64,000 nucleotides of DNA from Mycobacterium heidelbergense (GCF_010730745.1 NZ_AP022615.1:3224001-3288000), one strand, 5' to 3'; shown: positions 26,251 through 35,303, counted from the stretch's first letter. The notes: a model not told the origin generated them from the sequence alone. Program-made: numbers and translations.

Positions 26251-27666
26251 CTAATCCTCGGACTTTACGCGGGCCATCGCCAGCACGTCGAGCCGGCGGT
26301 CCAGCTCTTCCAGCGACAGCTTGTCGCCGATCAGGCCGCGGTCGATGACGGTCTGGCGGATCGTCTTGCGCTCCTTGAGCGCCTGCTTGGCCACCGCGGC
26401 GGCCTCCTCGTAGCCGATCGCCGAGTTCAGCGGCGTCACGATCGACGGCGACGACTCGGCCAGCTCGCGCAGGTGCTCGACATTGGCCGCCAGCCCGGTG
26501 ATGCAGCGCTCCGCGAACAGCCTTGACACGTTAGTCAGCAGCGTGAAGGACTCCAGGATGTTGCGGGCCATCATCGGGATGTAGACGTTGAGCTCGAAGG
26601 CGCCGTTGGCGCCGCCCCAGGCGATCGCGGCGTCGTTGCCGATCACCTGCGCGGCCACCTGCGTAACCGCCTCCGGCAGAACCGGATTCACCTTGCCCGG
26701 CATGATCGAGCTGCCCGGCTGCAGGTCCGGCAGCCGGATCTCGGCCAGGCCGGTCAGCGGGCCGGAACCCATCCAGCGGATGTCGTTGGCGATCTTGGTC
26801 AACGACACGGCGACGGTGCGCAGCGCGCCGGAGGCCTCGACCAGCCCGTCGCGCGCGGCCTGGGCCTCGAAAGAATTTGCGGCCGTGCGCAATTCGCTCA
26901 AACCGGTGGAGGCGATCAGCGTCTCGACCACCTTGGCGCCGAAGTCGTCGGGGGCGTTGAGGCCGGTGCCCACCGCGGTCCCGCCGATCGCCAGCTCACC
27001 CAGCCGCGGCAGGGTGGCGCGGACCCGCTCGATGCCGGCCTCGATCTGGCGGGCGTATCCGCTGAATTCCTGTCCGAGCGTCACCGGGACGGCGTCCATC
27101 AAATGGGTCCGCCCCGACTTGACCACCGTGCGCCACTCGCGGGCCTTGGCCGCCAGGGCGGCGTGCAGCACCTCGAGCGCGGGAATCAGGTGACGCACCG
27201 CGGCCTCGGTGGCCGCGATGTGGGTGGCGGTCGGGAAGGTGTCGTTGGACGACTGCGACATGTTGACGTCGTCGTTGGGGTGCACCGTCACGCCGTTGGC
27301 GGCCGCGATGGACGCGATCACCTCGTTGGTGTTCATGTTGGAGCTTGTCCCCGAACCGGTTTGGAAGACGTCGATGGGGAACTGGTCGTCGTGGCGGCCG
27401 TCGGCGATCTCCGCGGCCGCGGCGATGATCGCGTCGGCCTTCTCCGGTGCCAGCAGCCCAAGGTCCTTGTTCACCTGCGCGCAGGCGCCCTTCAGCAGGC
27501 CCAGCGCGCGGATCTGGGCGCGCTCGAGGCCCCGGCCCGAGATCGGGAAGTTTTCCACCGCCCGCTGGGTTTGGGCGCGCCACAAGGCTTTTGCGGGCAC
27601 CCGGACCTCGCCCATGGTGTCGTGCTCGATGCGGTATTCGGCGGCGTCGGGGTTGTTCAAGGCCAT
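26251..27666 (-). CDS. fum: Class II fumarate hydratase
   Basis: 471 residues. Interconverts fumarate and malate in the TCA cycle without an iron-sulfur cluster. The superfamily signature GSSIMPGKVNPV is near residues 318-329, and other conserved stretches are TGSGTSSNMNTNEVI, QSSNDTFPTA and GRTHLMDAVPVTLGQEFSG. Start ATG 27666. It lies between glpX (29 bp upstream) and the proline-rich membrane protein (14 bp downstream), an arrangement conserved with M. tuberculosis Rv1097c-Rv1099c. No irregularity. Confidence 0.97.
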   Translation of the reverse strand: MALNNPDAAEYRIEHDTMGEVRVPAKALWRAQTQRAVENFPISGRGLERAQIRALGLLKGACAQVNKDLGLLAPEKADAIIAAAAEIADGRHDDQFPIDVFQTGSGTSSNMNTNEVIASIAAANGVTVHPNDDVNMSQSSNDTFPTATHIAATEAAVRHLIPALEVLHAALAAKAREWRTVVKSGRTHLMDAVPVTLGQEFSGYARQIEAGIERVRATLPRLGELAIGGTAVGTGLNAPDDFGAKVVETLIASTGLSELRTAANSFEAQAARDGLVEASGALRTVAVSLTKIANDIRWMGSGPLTGLAEIRLPDLQPGSSIMPGKVNPVLPEAVTQVAAQVIGNDAAIAWGGANGAFELNVYIPMMARNILESFTLLTNVSRLFAERCITGLAANVEHLRELAESSPSIVTPLNSAIGYEEAAAVAKQALKERKTIRQTVIDRGLIGDKLSLEELDRRLDVLAMARVKSED

Positions 27667-27695
27667 AGATTGGCTTCCTTAGGTGTTCCGGTGGT

Positions 27696-28805
27696 TCAGG
27701 GCAGGGGATAGGCGGCAGAGCTGTCGCCGGTGAAGTCGATGGCCGAGTATTCGTTGAGCTTGGAGAGCCGGTGGTAGGCCTCGATCATCCGGACGGTGCC
27801 CGACTTCGAGCGCATCACGATCGACTGGGTGGTGCAGCCGCCGGGGTAGTAGCGGACGCCCTTGAGCAGGTCGCCCTCGGTGACCCCGGTGGCGCAGAAG
27901 AAGACGTTCTCGCCGGACACCAGGTCCTCGGTGGTCAGCACCTGCTCCAGGTCGTAGCCGGCGTCGAGCGCCTTGCGGCGTTCGGCCTCGTCGCGCGGCG
28001 CCAGTGTGGCCTGGATGGCGCCGCCCATGCAGCGGATCGCCGCGGCGGCGATGATGCCCTCCGGGGTCCCGCCGATCCCGGCCAGCATGTCGGTGCCCGA
28101 CTCCGGCCGGCACGCCGAGATGGCGCCGGCGACGTCGCCGTCGGTGATCAGCCGGATGCGCGCCCCGGTCGCCCGGACGTCCTCGATCAGTTGCGCGTGC
28201 CTCGGGCGGTCCAGGATGCACACCGTCATGTCGCGCACCGACAGCGCCTTGACCTTGGCGACGGCCCGGATGTTCTCGGCGATCGGCGCCGTGATGTCCA
28301 GCACGTGCGCGGCCTCGGGCCCGACGGCGATCTTGTTCATGTAGAACACCGCCGACGGGTCGAACATCGCGCCGCGGTCGGCCACCGCGAGCACCGAGAT
28401 GGCGTTGGGCATGCCCTTGCTCATCAGCGTGGTGCCGTCGACCGGGTCGACCGCGAAGTCGCACTCCGGGCCGTCGCCGTTGCCGACCTCTTCGCCGTTG
28501 TAGAGCATCGGGGCCTGGTCTTTTTCGCCCTCGCCGATCACCACCACGCCGCGCATCGACACGGAGTTGACCAGCTCGCGGATGGCGTCGACCGCCGCGC
28601 CGTCGCCGCCCTCCTTGTCGCCGCGGCCCACCCAGCGCCCGGCGGCCATGGCGCCGGCCTCGGTGACCCGCACCAGCTCCAGGGCCAGGTTGCGGTCCGG
28701 CGCTTCGCCGCGCGGCCGGGCCTGCGCCGGGTCGCGGCCCACGACGGCGGCCGACTGGGGTACCTGCGAACCGAATCCCAACGAGCGGTCGCCCTCAACT
28801 GTCAT
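27696..28805 (-). CDS. glpX: Class II fructose-1,6-bisphosphatase GlpX
   Basis: 369 residues. The gluconeogenic phosphatase required by mycobacteria to grow on lipids. Metal and substrate motifs are visible: GEGEKDQAPMLYNGEEVG, FAVDPVDGTTLMSKG and GIGGTPEGIIAAAA. The first 35 residues are variable. The ATG at 28805 gives a few residues more than the M. tuberculosis protein. It is the first gene of glpX-fum-membrane protein, and its upstream 80 bp are shared with the divergent DUF4245 gene. Pairing glpX with fum fits carbon flow from fatty acids through malate to sugars. Confidence 0.96.
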   Translation of the reverse strand: MTVEGDRSLGFGSQVPQSAAVVGRDPAQARPRGEAPDRNLALELVRVTEAGAMAAGRWVGRGDKEGGDGAAVDAIRELVNSVSMRGVVVIGEGEKDQAPMLYNGEEVGNGDGPECDFAVDPVDGTTLMSKGMPNAISVLAVADRGAMFDPSAVFYMNKIAVGPEAAHVLDITAPIAENIRAVAKVKALSVRDMTVCILDRPRHAQLIEDVRATGARIRLITDGDVAGAISACRPESGTDMLAGIGGTPEGIIAAAAIRCMGGAIQATLAPRDEAERRKALDAGYDLEQVLTTEDLVSGENVFFCATGVTEGDLLKGVRYYPGGCTTQSIVMRSKSGTVRMIEAYHRLSKLNEYSAIDFTGDSSAAYPLP

Positions 28806-28885
28806 GGTTGCTGATTGTCCCAGAACCGAATCCGTCCCCTGGAGCTGGGCTGTGGCTGTCGACCGCCAGCTGGGATACTCGGAGA

Positions 28886-29560
28886 ATGACCGAGGAGTCG
28901 CAGCCGAACGCGCAGGTGGGGGAGCCGGCTCCAGTGCCCAGGCCCGCCAAGCCGCGGTTGCTGCAGGACGGCCGCGACATGTTCTGGTCGCTCATCCCGC
29001 TCGTGGTCGGGTGCATCGTGCTGGCCGGCGTGGTGGGGATGTGCTCGTTCCAGCCGGCCGGGACGCACAACGGGGCGATCCCCTCCTACGACGCGGCGGC
29101 GGCCCTGCGGGCGGACGCGCAGACGCTGGGCTTCCCCATCCGGATGCCCCGGCTGCCCGCCGGCTGGCAGCCCAATTCCGGCGGGCGCGGCGGCATCGAG
29201 AACGGTCGAACCGACCCGTCGACCGGCCAGCGGTTGCACGCGGCCACCTCGACCGTGGGCTACATCAGCCCGGCGGGAATGTATCTGAGCCTGACCCAGA
29301 GCAACGCCGACGAGGACAAACTGGTCGGCTCGATCCGTCCCTCGGCGTATCCGGCCGGAACGGTCGACGTCGACGGCACCAGCTGGGTCGTCTACCGCGG
29401 GGCCGGCCAAGGCGGTGCGGACGCCGAGCCGGTGTGGACGACCAGGCTCGCCGGCCCGGGCGGCGCCACCCAGATCGCGATCACCGGGGCGGGCGGCGCC
29501 GACCAGTTCCATACGCTGGCGTCGGCGACCCAATCGCAGCCGCCCCTGCCCAGCCGATAG
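28886..29560 (+). CDS. DUF4245 membrane-anchored protein (Rv1100-like)
   Basis: 224 residues. After a polar N-terminus of about 35 residues there is one transmembrane helix (MFWSLIPLVVGCIVLAGVVGMC, about 32-53), then an extracytoplasmic domain with YDAAAALRADAQTLGFPIRMP and LPAGWQPNSGGRGG, typical of DUF4245. It starts at ATG 28886, behind GGAG. Mycobacterial members are about this size and flank glpX divergently. No function is assigned to the family. Confidence 0.85.
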   Translation: MTEESQPNAQVGEPAPVPRPAKPRLLQDGRDMFWSLIPLVVGCIVLAGVVGMCSFQPAGTHNGAIPSYDAAAALRADAQTLGFPIRMPRLPAGWQPNSGGRGGIENGRTDPSTGQRLHAATSTVGYISPAGMYLSLTQSNADEDKLVGSIRPSAYPAGTVDVDGTSWVVYRGAGQGGADAEPVWTTRLAGPGGATQIAITGAGGADQFHTLASATQSQPPLPSR

Positions 29561-29585
29561 CCCGGCCGAGAGAAGGGACGTCGAA

Positions 29586-29654
29586 GTGAGCGCACCCGAG
29601 GCAGACCTTTCCGGATGGTCGGCGGCACCGTTCACCGGTGGCGGTTTGAGTTAG
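29586..29654 (+). pseudogene. 22-codon reading frame, possible remnant of a dienelactone-hydrolase-like gene
   Basis: A GTG at 29586 behind GAAGGGA opens a 22-codon frame ending TAG at 29652, immediately before the esterase ATG at 29660. The peptide contains DLSGWSAAPFTGGG, which from memory resembles the first residues of dienelactone-hydrolase-type proteins (a W-x(3)-F-T pattern). Nothing further of such a protein follows. It could be a decayed gene start or a short coupled leader for the esterase. Low certainty. Confidence 0.3.
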
Positions 29655-29659
29655 GGCCC

Positions 29660-31210
29660 ATGACGACCGACGACCTCGTGGTCGACACCACCCACGGCCC
29701 GGTCCGCGGCGCCGACGGGGACGGCATTACGGGCACCAGGACGTGGAAGGGCATTCCGTACGCCGCGCCGCCCGTCGGCGACCTGCGCTTCCGGCTACCG
29801 GAGCCCCCCGAGCCGTGGACGCAGGTCGCCGAGGCCACCTCCTTCGGGCCGGCCTGCCCGCAACCGGTCTTTCCCAACATGCCCCTCGGCCTGGGGGCGC
29901 CGCAGGGCGAAGACTGCCTGAGGCTGAACGTCTGGGCGTCGTCGGACACCGAGCCCGGTGCCGGAAAACCGGTGATGGTGTGGCTGCACGGCGGCGCCTA
30001 CGTGCTCGGCTCGGCCAGCCAGGCGCTCTACGACGGTCACCGGCTGGCCGCCGCCGGCGTCGTCGTGGTGACGGTCAACTATCGGCTCGGGGCGCTGGGC
30101 TTTCTCGACCTGTCGTCGTTCAACTCCGCCCGGCGGCGCTTCGACACGAACGTCGGCCTGCACGACGTGCTGGCGGCGCTGCGCTGGGTGCGCGACAACA
30201 TCGCGGCGTTCGGCGGCGATCCCCGCAGGGTCACGCTGTTCGGCGAATCCGCGGGCGCGGGAATCGTCACGACCCTGCTCGCCGCTCCGGCGGCCGAGGA
30301 CCTGTTCGCCGGCGCGATCGCCCAAAGCTCGCCGGCCACCTCGGTGTACGACCGCGACCGGGCCCGTCGCGTCGCGGTCGCCACCCTCGACCGGCTGGGA
30401 ATCGCCCCGTCCGACGCGGACCGGTTGCCCGACGCGCCGCTCGCCGCGATCCTGGCCGCGTCGCAAGAGGTGTTCGACGAGGTGCCCGTTCGCAACCCGG
30501 GCACGCTTGCGTTCGTCCCGATCGTCGACGGCGAGCTGCTGCACGACTACCCGGTCAAGGTGGCGCAGGAGGGTCGCTCGCACCCGGTGCCGCTGATCAT
30601 CGGCACCAATAGGCATGAGGCGGCGCTCTTTCGGTTGATGAGGTCGCCGCTGATGCCGATCACCCCGCACGCGATCACGTCGATGTTCACCCAGATCGCC
30701 GCCGAACAGCCCGACCTGCAATTGCCCACCGCGGAGCAGATCGGGTCGGCGTATTCGCGATCGCGGCGCAGGGCAAGGCTTTTGAGCATCGCGACCGACG
30801 TCGGGTTCCGGATGCCGTCGGTGTGGCTGGCCGAGGGGCACCGCAGGGTGGCGCCGGTGTACCTGTACCGGTTCGACTACGCCACCCCGTTGCTCAAGCT
30901 GCTGCTGGTCAGCGCCGCCCACGCCACCGAATTGCCTTACGTGTGGGGCAATCTCGGGGTGCCCAAGGATCCCACGTTGAAGCTCGGCGGCGCCAAAACC
31001 GCCAAGGCGGTCTCGAAGAGGGTGCGCACCCGGTGGATCAACTTCGCGACGCACGCCAAGCCCGCGGGCCCGGCCGGCGAGCCGGACTGGACGCCCTATC
31101 GGGAGGCCGACCGCGCCTGCCTGATCGTCAACAGGCGCGACGCCGTCGTGCGCGATGTCGACGCGCGGATCCGAGCCGCCTGGGGCAGCGAGATGGTGAG
31201 CTTCCGGTAG
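29660..31210 (+). CDS. Type B carboxylesterase (p-nitrobenzyl esterase-like), intact
   Basis: 516 residues, full length for the carboxylesterase/cholinesterase-like family. Motifs in order: N-terminal GPVRGADGDGITGTRTWKGIPYA, EDCLRLNVW, the oxyanion hole WLHGGAYVLGS (about 115), the nucleophile FGESAGAGIVTTL (serine about 197), and the histidine segment SAAHATELPYVWG (about 418). Start ATG 29660. The M. tuberculosis counterparts appear to be two short reading frames, Rv1104 and Rv1105, so this gene looks like the undamaged form. There is no signal peptide. It converges on the AI-2E transporter with a 6-bp gap. Confidence 0.92.
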   Translation: MTTDDLVVDTTHGPVRGADGDGITGTRTWKGIPYAAPPVGDLRFRLPEPPEPWTQVAEATSFGPACPQPVFPNMPLGLGAPQGEDCLRLNVWASSDTEPGAGKPVMVWLHGGAYVLGSASQALYDGHRLAAAGVVVVTVNYRLGALGFLDLSSFNSARRRFDTNVGLHDVLAALRWVRDNIAAFGGDPRRVTLFGESAGAGIVTTLLAAPAAEDLFAGAIAQSSPATSVYDRDRARRVAVATLDRLGIAPSDADRLPDAPLAAILAASQEVFDEVPVRNPGTLAFVPIVDGELLHDYPVKVAQEGRSHPVPLIIGTNRHEAALFRLMRSPLMPITPHAITSMFTQIAAEQPDLQLPTAEQIGSAYSRSRRRARLLSIATDVGFRMPSVWLAEGHRRVAPVYLYRFDYATPLLKLLLVSAAHATELPYVWGNLGVPKDPTLKLGGAKTAKAVSKRVRTRWINFATHAKPAGPAGEPDWTPYREADRACLIVNRRDAVVRDVDARIRAAWGSEMVSFR

Positions 31211-31216
31211 TCGGGC

Positions 31217-32350
31217 TCAGGACCCATCCGCTTTCGCGGTCCGCCGCGGCAGCCACTTGCGGCGGACGGGTCGTTCGTCAGGCTCGTCGAGTTCGACGCC
31301 CTTGTACACCGCGAGGTAGACGTCCACGGTGGTGACGATGAGGATCATGAGCACCGGCCCGATGACGATGCCCCAGGGGCCGAACATGGCGATGCCCGCG
31401 AACACCGACAGCAGCATGAGCGCCGGATTCAGGCGCGCGTCGCGAGGAACGAGTATGGGGCGCAAGAAGTTATCGATGTTGGTGACCACCACGAGGTGCC
31501 ACAGGACCACGAACGCGCCCCCGGCGATGTTGCCGTAGAAGATCATTCCGATGCCGAACGGGATCGTCACGATCCCGCCGCCGAGCGGGATGATCGACAG
31601 CGCGGTCAGCAGGATCGCAAAGATGAAGAAGCCGTGGTGAAACCCGGCGACGTAGATGGACGCGGCGCCGGCGACGCCCTGGCACAGCGCGATGACGAAC
31701 TGGCCACTCACGGTGCCGCGCACCATCGCTCCGGCCTTCTTCAGGTACAGGTCCGTGACTTCGTCGCCGAGCGGGTTCAGTTGGCCGATCAGCGTTCGCA
31801 CCTTCTCGCGGTTCACCAGCAGCGCGACAAACACGTACAGGAAAATGATGGCCGCCGTGACGGCGCCGGCGATGCCGCCGAGGGCGCCCTGCAGGAAATG
31901 CAGGAGCCATTCGCCCGCGTTGCGCCCCACCGTGACCATCGCCTTCCGGAGCGTCTCCGCCGTTATTGTGGTGTGCGCGAACGGAACCCGTGCCAACAGG
32001 TCATTGACTCCATGGAGGACCCTATCGCCGAGCCCGCTCAAATCCGTTGTCTTGACCCATCCGGCGATGCTGTCGACCATGCGCGAAATCTGGACGACCG
32101 CCAGGATCACCAGGAGTCCGACCGGCACGATGACGATGACCAGCGCCGACACCAGGGTGCAGGCGGCGGACAACCCGGTGCTGAGGCGCCTGTTGAACCA
32201 ATCGAACAGCGGCGTGAACAAATACGCCCCGACCGCGGCCACCACGACGAGCACGAAGTAGTGGCGCAAGAAATACGCGCCGAACAGCAGGGCGGTCAGC
32301 GTGAGGATCGCGAGGGCGCGCTTTTGGGTGAGCGTAAATTCGGTGTTCAT
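31217..32350 (-). CDS. AI-2E family (PerM-like) transporter (Rv1101c-like)
   Basis: 377 residues, about eight transmembrane helices: paired helices at the N-terminus (ALAILTLTALLFGAYFL, YFVLVVVAAVGAYLF), then the family core GTVSGQFVIALCQGVAGAASIYVAG and IIPLGGGIVTIPFGIGMIFYGN. The cytosolic tail is basic (RPVRRKWLPRR). The family includes autoinducer-2 exporters and Na/H antiporters; the transported substrate here is unknown. The ATG at 32350 is chosen; the open frame to 32512 is Arg/Cys-rich and does not look coding. In M. tuberculosis mazEF3 lies beside this gene; it is absent here. Confidence 0.88.
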   Translation of the reverse strand: MNTEFTLTQKRALAILTLTALLFGAYFLRHYFVLVVVAAVGAYLFTPLFDWFNRRLSTGLSAACTLVSALVIVIVPVGLLVILAVVQISRMVDSIAGWVKTTDLSGLGDRVLHGVNDLLARVPFAHTTITAETLRKAMVTVGRNAGEWLLHFLQGALGGIAGAVTAAIIFLYVFVALLVNREKVRTLIGQLNPLGDEVTDLYLKKAGAMVRGTVSGQFVIALCQGVAGAASIYVAGFHHGFFIFAILLTALSIIPLGGGIVTIPFGIGMIFYGNIAGGAFVVLWHLVVVTNIDNFLRPILVPRDARLNPALMLLSVFAGIAMFGPWGIVIGPVLMILIVTTVDVYLAVYKGVELDEPDERPVRRKWLPRRTAKADGS

Positions 32351-32617
32351 CCGAACCGGACCGCCCTCCGCGTCGTCGCTGCTCAGCTGAACTTTAGCGG
32401 TTGCGCTCGTAGGCTCCTTGGGGGCCGGGCCCCTGGAATCACACCGGCCACACCGGCACCGTCGAACTCCTCCATGACTGATCCGCGAACGTGATAGCAC
32501 ATGCGCTAGCAAGTTTCAGGCAGCGTCATTGACCCACGCGGGTAACCAACGATACGTCCGGTGTTGGTGTTGGTGTTGTCATTGTTGCGTTGGGCGCGGT
32601 ACTCGACGCTGACCCCG

Positions 32618-33733
32618 CTACGTCGCCCCGCTCGTTGTCTGTTTGGCGGCCGGAGCCTGGCTTTTCATCTGGTGGAACATGTCCACGTAGTAGGGCAGGC
32701 ATTCGGACAGCGCCTTCTCGGTGGTGAACAGGGGCTCGTAGCCGAGGTCGCGGCGCGCCTTGTCGACCGAGAAATAGTTGTCCAGGTACAGCCGTTCGAC
32801 CGCGAGCGGCTCCAGCAGCGGCGCCGGTATGCCGAACCGGAAATGCAGCCGCTGCCAACCCGTCATCGCCGCGCGGACCACCGGCCCGTTGACCCGCACC
32901 CGGGGCCAGTTTTCGCCGCAGGCCTCCACCACCGGCCGGGCGAACTCGAACATGTTGATCGGCTCGGCGTCGTTGACGAAGTACGCCTGACCGGGCGCGG
33001 TCCCGCCGGGAACCAGGTGTTCGGCGGCCAGGATGAAACCGTGAATCAGGTTGTGCACGTAGGAGTTATCCAGCCGCGCCGACTTGCGGCCGATCAGCAC
33101 CTTGACGTGGCCGGCGATCACGCTTTCGAACAGCTTGCGAAACATCGTCTGATCGCCGCGGCCCCAGATCCCGCTGGGCCGGATCGCACAGGTCAGCATC
33201 CCGCCAACACCGTTCTGGCTCAGCACGAACCGCTCGGCGACCACCTTGGTCTCGGTGTAGAGGTCGTTGAACCTGGTGGTGTAGGGCAGCGTCTCGTCGC
33301 CGCCGGCGATGTTCTGCCCGCCCATCACGACGCTGTTGGACGAGGTGTAGACGAACCGCTTCACCCCGGCCGCCTGCCCGGCGTGCACCAGGTTCTCGGT
33401 GCCGCCGACGTTGACCCCGAAGCTGCGCTGGCGGTATTCGTCGGTGACCGACGCGCCGCCCATCAGGTCGATGATCGCGGCGGTGTGGAACACCGTGTCG
33501 ATGCCCTCCACCGCCGTGGCGCACACGGCCGCGTCGGTGATGTCGCCCTGCAGCACCGCCAGATTGGGGTGCTGGGGTAGCCGCGACGGGACGCGGTCGA
33601 ACGACCGCACCCGGTGTCCGCGGTCGAGCAAGGTGGTCACCAGGTTGGCGCCGACAAACCCCGAGCCGCCGGTGACGAGGACGTGGCCGAGTTCGGTTGT
33701 CAATGATGCATCACCCATAGCATCGCGAAGCAT
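32618..33733 (-). CDS. 3-beta-hydroxysteroid dehydrogenase/isomerase (Rv1106c-like)
   Basis: 371 residues, one more than the M. tuberculosis enzyme, which oxidises cholesterol to cholest-4-en-3-one, the first step of sterol catabolism. It is an extended SDR: Rossmann motif VLVTGGSGFVGANLV (about 18-32), the acidic residue for NAD after beta-2 (RSFDR), and the catalytic Tyr-Lys in FNDLYTETKVVAE (about 156-160). Ser from YTSSNSVVMGG precedes it. A KstR-type operator (33744-33763) lies 10 bp before the ATG, so cholesterol-dependent derepression is expected. The 267 bp downstream, to the AI-2E gene, are non-coding. Confidence 0.93.
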   Translation of the reverse strand: MLRDAMGDASLTTELGHVLVTGGSGFVGANLVTTLLDRGHRVRSFDRVPSRLPQHPNLAVLQGDITDAAVCATAVEGIDTVFHTAAIIDLMGGASVTDEYRQRSFGVNVGGTENLVHAGQAAGVKRFVYTSSNSVVMGGQNIAGGDETLPYTTRFNDLYTETKVVAERFVLSQNGVGGMLTCAIRPSGIWGRGDQTMFRKLFESVIAGHVKVLIGRKSARLDNSYVHNLIHGFILAAEHLVPGGTAPGQAYFVNDAEPINMFEFARPVVEACGENWPRVRVNGPVVRAAMTGWQRLHFRFGIPAPLLEPLAVERLYLDNYFSVDKARRDLGYEPLFTTEKALSECLPYYVDMFHQMKSQAPAAKQTTSGAT

Positions 33734-33743
33734 AGTCGAGAAT

Positions 33744-33763
33744 AACTGAAACGTGTTTCAGTT
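33744..33763. promoter_or_regulatory. KstR-type operator upstream of 3-beta-HSD
   Basis: AACTGAAACGTGTTTCAGTT has perfect 9-bp arms with a 2-bp centre, and its core TGAAACGTGTTTCA fits the KstR consensus TNNAACNNGTTNNA at every fixed position. KstR is the TetR-type repressor of cholesterol catabolism in mycobacteria, and the homologous M. smegmatis gene has a KstR-dependent promoter. The site is 10 bp from the start codon, so it would overlap the promoter or transcript start. Confidence 0.85.
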
Positions 33764-33805
33764 AATGCGAAGAATTTCAAAGCGGTTGCACCGCGCGGCC
33801 CGCGG

Positions 33806-34063
33806 TCAGCCCTCCTCGGCCTGGCCGGCGGCGAGCGCATCCTCCACACGCTTGCGCGCACCGGCTAAGTGCTCTTCGCACCTTTTCGCGAGCTGCTCTC
33901 CTCTTTCCCACAGCTTCAGCGAAGCATCCAGATCCAAGCCGCCCTGCTCCAGGACCCGCACCACTTCGATGAGCTCGTCCCGGCAGGCTTCATAGCCGAG
34001 CTGACTAATAGGCGTAATTTTCTGCCCCTCTTCGTCGCCTTTACCGTCGTCCCTAGCGGCCAT
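33806..34063 (-). CDS. xseB: Exodeoxyribonuclease VII small subunit
   Basis: 85 residues, the XseB size. The conserved core ISQLGYEACRDELIEVVRVLEQGGLDLDASLKLWERGEQL is recognisable in segments (GYEACRDEL, LEQGGLDLDASL, WERGEQLAKRCEEHL). It forms helices that wrap the large subunit. Its start overlaps the xseA end by 11 bp, so the two subunits are translationally coupled. Confidence 0.93.
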   Translation of the reverse strand: MAARDDGKGDEEGQKITPISQLGYEACRDELIEVVRVLEQGGLDLDASLKLWERGEQLAKRCEEHLAGARKRVEDALAAGQAEEG

Positions 34064-35303
34064 CGGTCGGTCCCTCGCTCACCGCCGCGACGGCGCCGTC
34101 GCCGACCCGTATCCGCAGCCGGGTGCCCGGCGGCGCGCCGCCCACCGACCGCAGCACCTCGGGCGGTCCGGCCGCGGGAACCGTCTGCACCACCGCGTAG
34201 CCGCGGGCCAACGTGGCTGCCGGGCCCAGCGTGGCCAGCCGTGCGCTCAGGTGACCGACCCGGTCGTTCTCGGCGGCGATCAGCCGCCCGATGTCGCGGC
34301 GAACCGCCGAGCGGGCGCGGTGGATCTCGTCGGCGCGCGCCGTGAGTGCCGACAGCGGCTCGGCCAGCACGGGGCGGCTGCGCAGCTGGGCCAGGGCGCG
34401 TTGCTCGCGGGACACCCAGTTGCGCAGCGCCTGCGCGCCGCGCCGGCGCAGGTCGGCGATCAGCCGCTGTTCGGCGGCGGTGTCGGGGACCACCCGCTTG
34501 GCCGCGTCGGTGGGGGTGGCGGCGCGCAGGTCGGCGACCAGATCGCACAGCGGATTGTCGGGTTCGTGCCCGACGGCGCTGATCACCGGGGTGCGGCAGG
34601 CCGCGATCGCGCGGCACAGCGTCTCGTCGGAGAACGGCAGCAGGTCCTCGACGCTGCCGCCGCCGCGGGCCAGCACGATCACGTCGACTTCGACGTGGCG
34701 ATCCAGTTCCTGGAGCGCTTCGACGATCTGCGACACCGCGTTCGGCCCCTGAACCGCGGTGTTGCGCACGGCGAAACGCACCGCGGGCCAGCGCCCACCC
34801 GCCACGGTGACCACGTCGCGTTCGGCGGCGCTCGCCCGGCCGGTGATGAGCCCGATCATGTTGGGCAGGAAGGGGATTGGTCGCTTGAGCCGCGGATCGA
34901 AGAGCCCTTCGGCGTCCAGCAGCCGCCGCAGCCGGTCGATGCGCGCCAGCAGCTCGCCGACCCCGACGGCGCGAATCGCGCTGAGCCGCAAGGAAAATGT
35001 GCCCCGCCCGGTGTAGAACGACGGCTTGCCGCACACCACGACCTGGGTCCCCTCGGCCAGTTTCACCGGCGCGCGCGCCACCAGGTCGCGCGAACACGTC
35101 ACGGTCAGCGACATGTCCGCCGCCGGGTCCCGCAGCACCATGAACACCGTCTTGGCGTCGGGCCGCATCGTGACCTGGGCCAACTGCCCCTCCACCCAGA
35201 CGGTGCCCAGCCTGTCGATCCAGCCCGCGACGCGGATCGCCACCGCGCGAACCGGAAAGGGGTTCTCGGCGGAGTTGGGCTCCGCGTTTGCCGCCCGGGT
35301 CAC
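34053..35303 (-). CDS. xseA: Exodeoxyribonuclease VII large subunit
   Basis: 416 residues. Degrades single-stranded DNA with XseB. An N-terminal OB-fold (PFPVRAVAIRVAGWIDRLGTVWVEGQLAQV, given in parts as VWVEGQLAQV and MVLRDPAADMSL) is followed by the catalytic domain with LPNMIGLITGRASAAERDV, DVIVLARGGGSVEDLLPFSDE and PVISAVGHEPDNPLCDLVAD, then helical segments. The start is GTG 35303, which overlaps the upstream gene stop by four bases; a frame open to 36044 covers the neighbour and is not coding there. The operon order is lipid-droplet protein, xseA, xseB. Confidence 0.95.
   Translation of the reverse strand: MTRAANAEPNSAENPFPVRAVAIRVAGWIDRLGTVWVEGQLAQVTMRPDAKTVFMVLRDPAADMSLTVTCSRDLVARAPVKLAEGTQVVVCGKPSFYTGRGTFSLRLSAIRAVGVGELLARIDRLRRLLDAEGLFDPRLKRPIPFLPNMIGLITGRASAAERDVVTVAGGRWPAVRFAVRNTAVQGPNAVSQIVEALQELDRHVEVDVIVLARGGGSVEDLLPFSDETLCRAIAACRTPVISAVGHEPDNPLCDLVADLRAATPTDAAKRVVPDTAAEQRLIADLRRRGAQALRNWVSREQRALAQLRSRPVLAEPLSALTARADEIHRARSAVRRDIGRLIAAENDRVGHLSARLATLGPAATLARGYAVVQTVPAAGPPEVLRSVGGAPPGTRLRIRVGDGAVAAVSEGPTDGR

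Noticed and set aside
32526..32858. 110-codon minus-strand frame before the 3-beta-HSD stop
   Set aside because: It overlaps the 3-beta-HSD 3' end in another frame and shows no family features.
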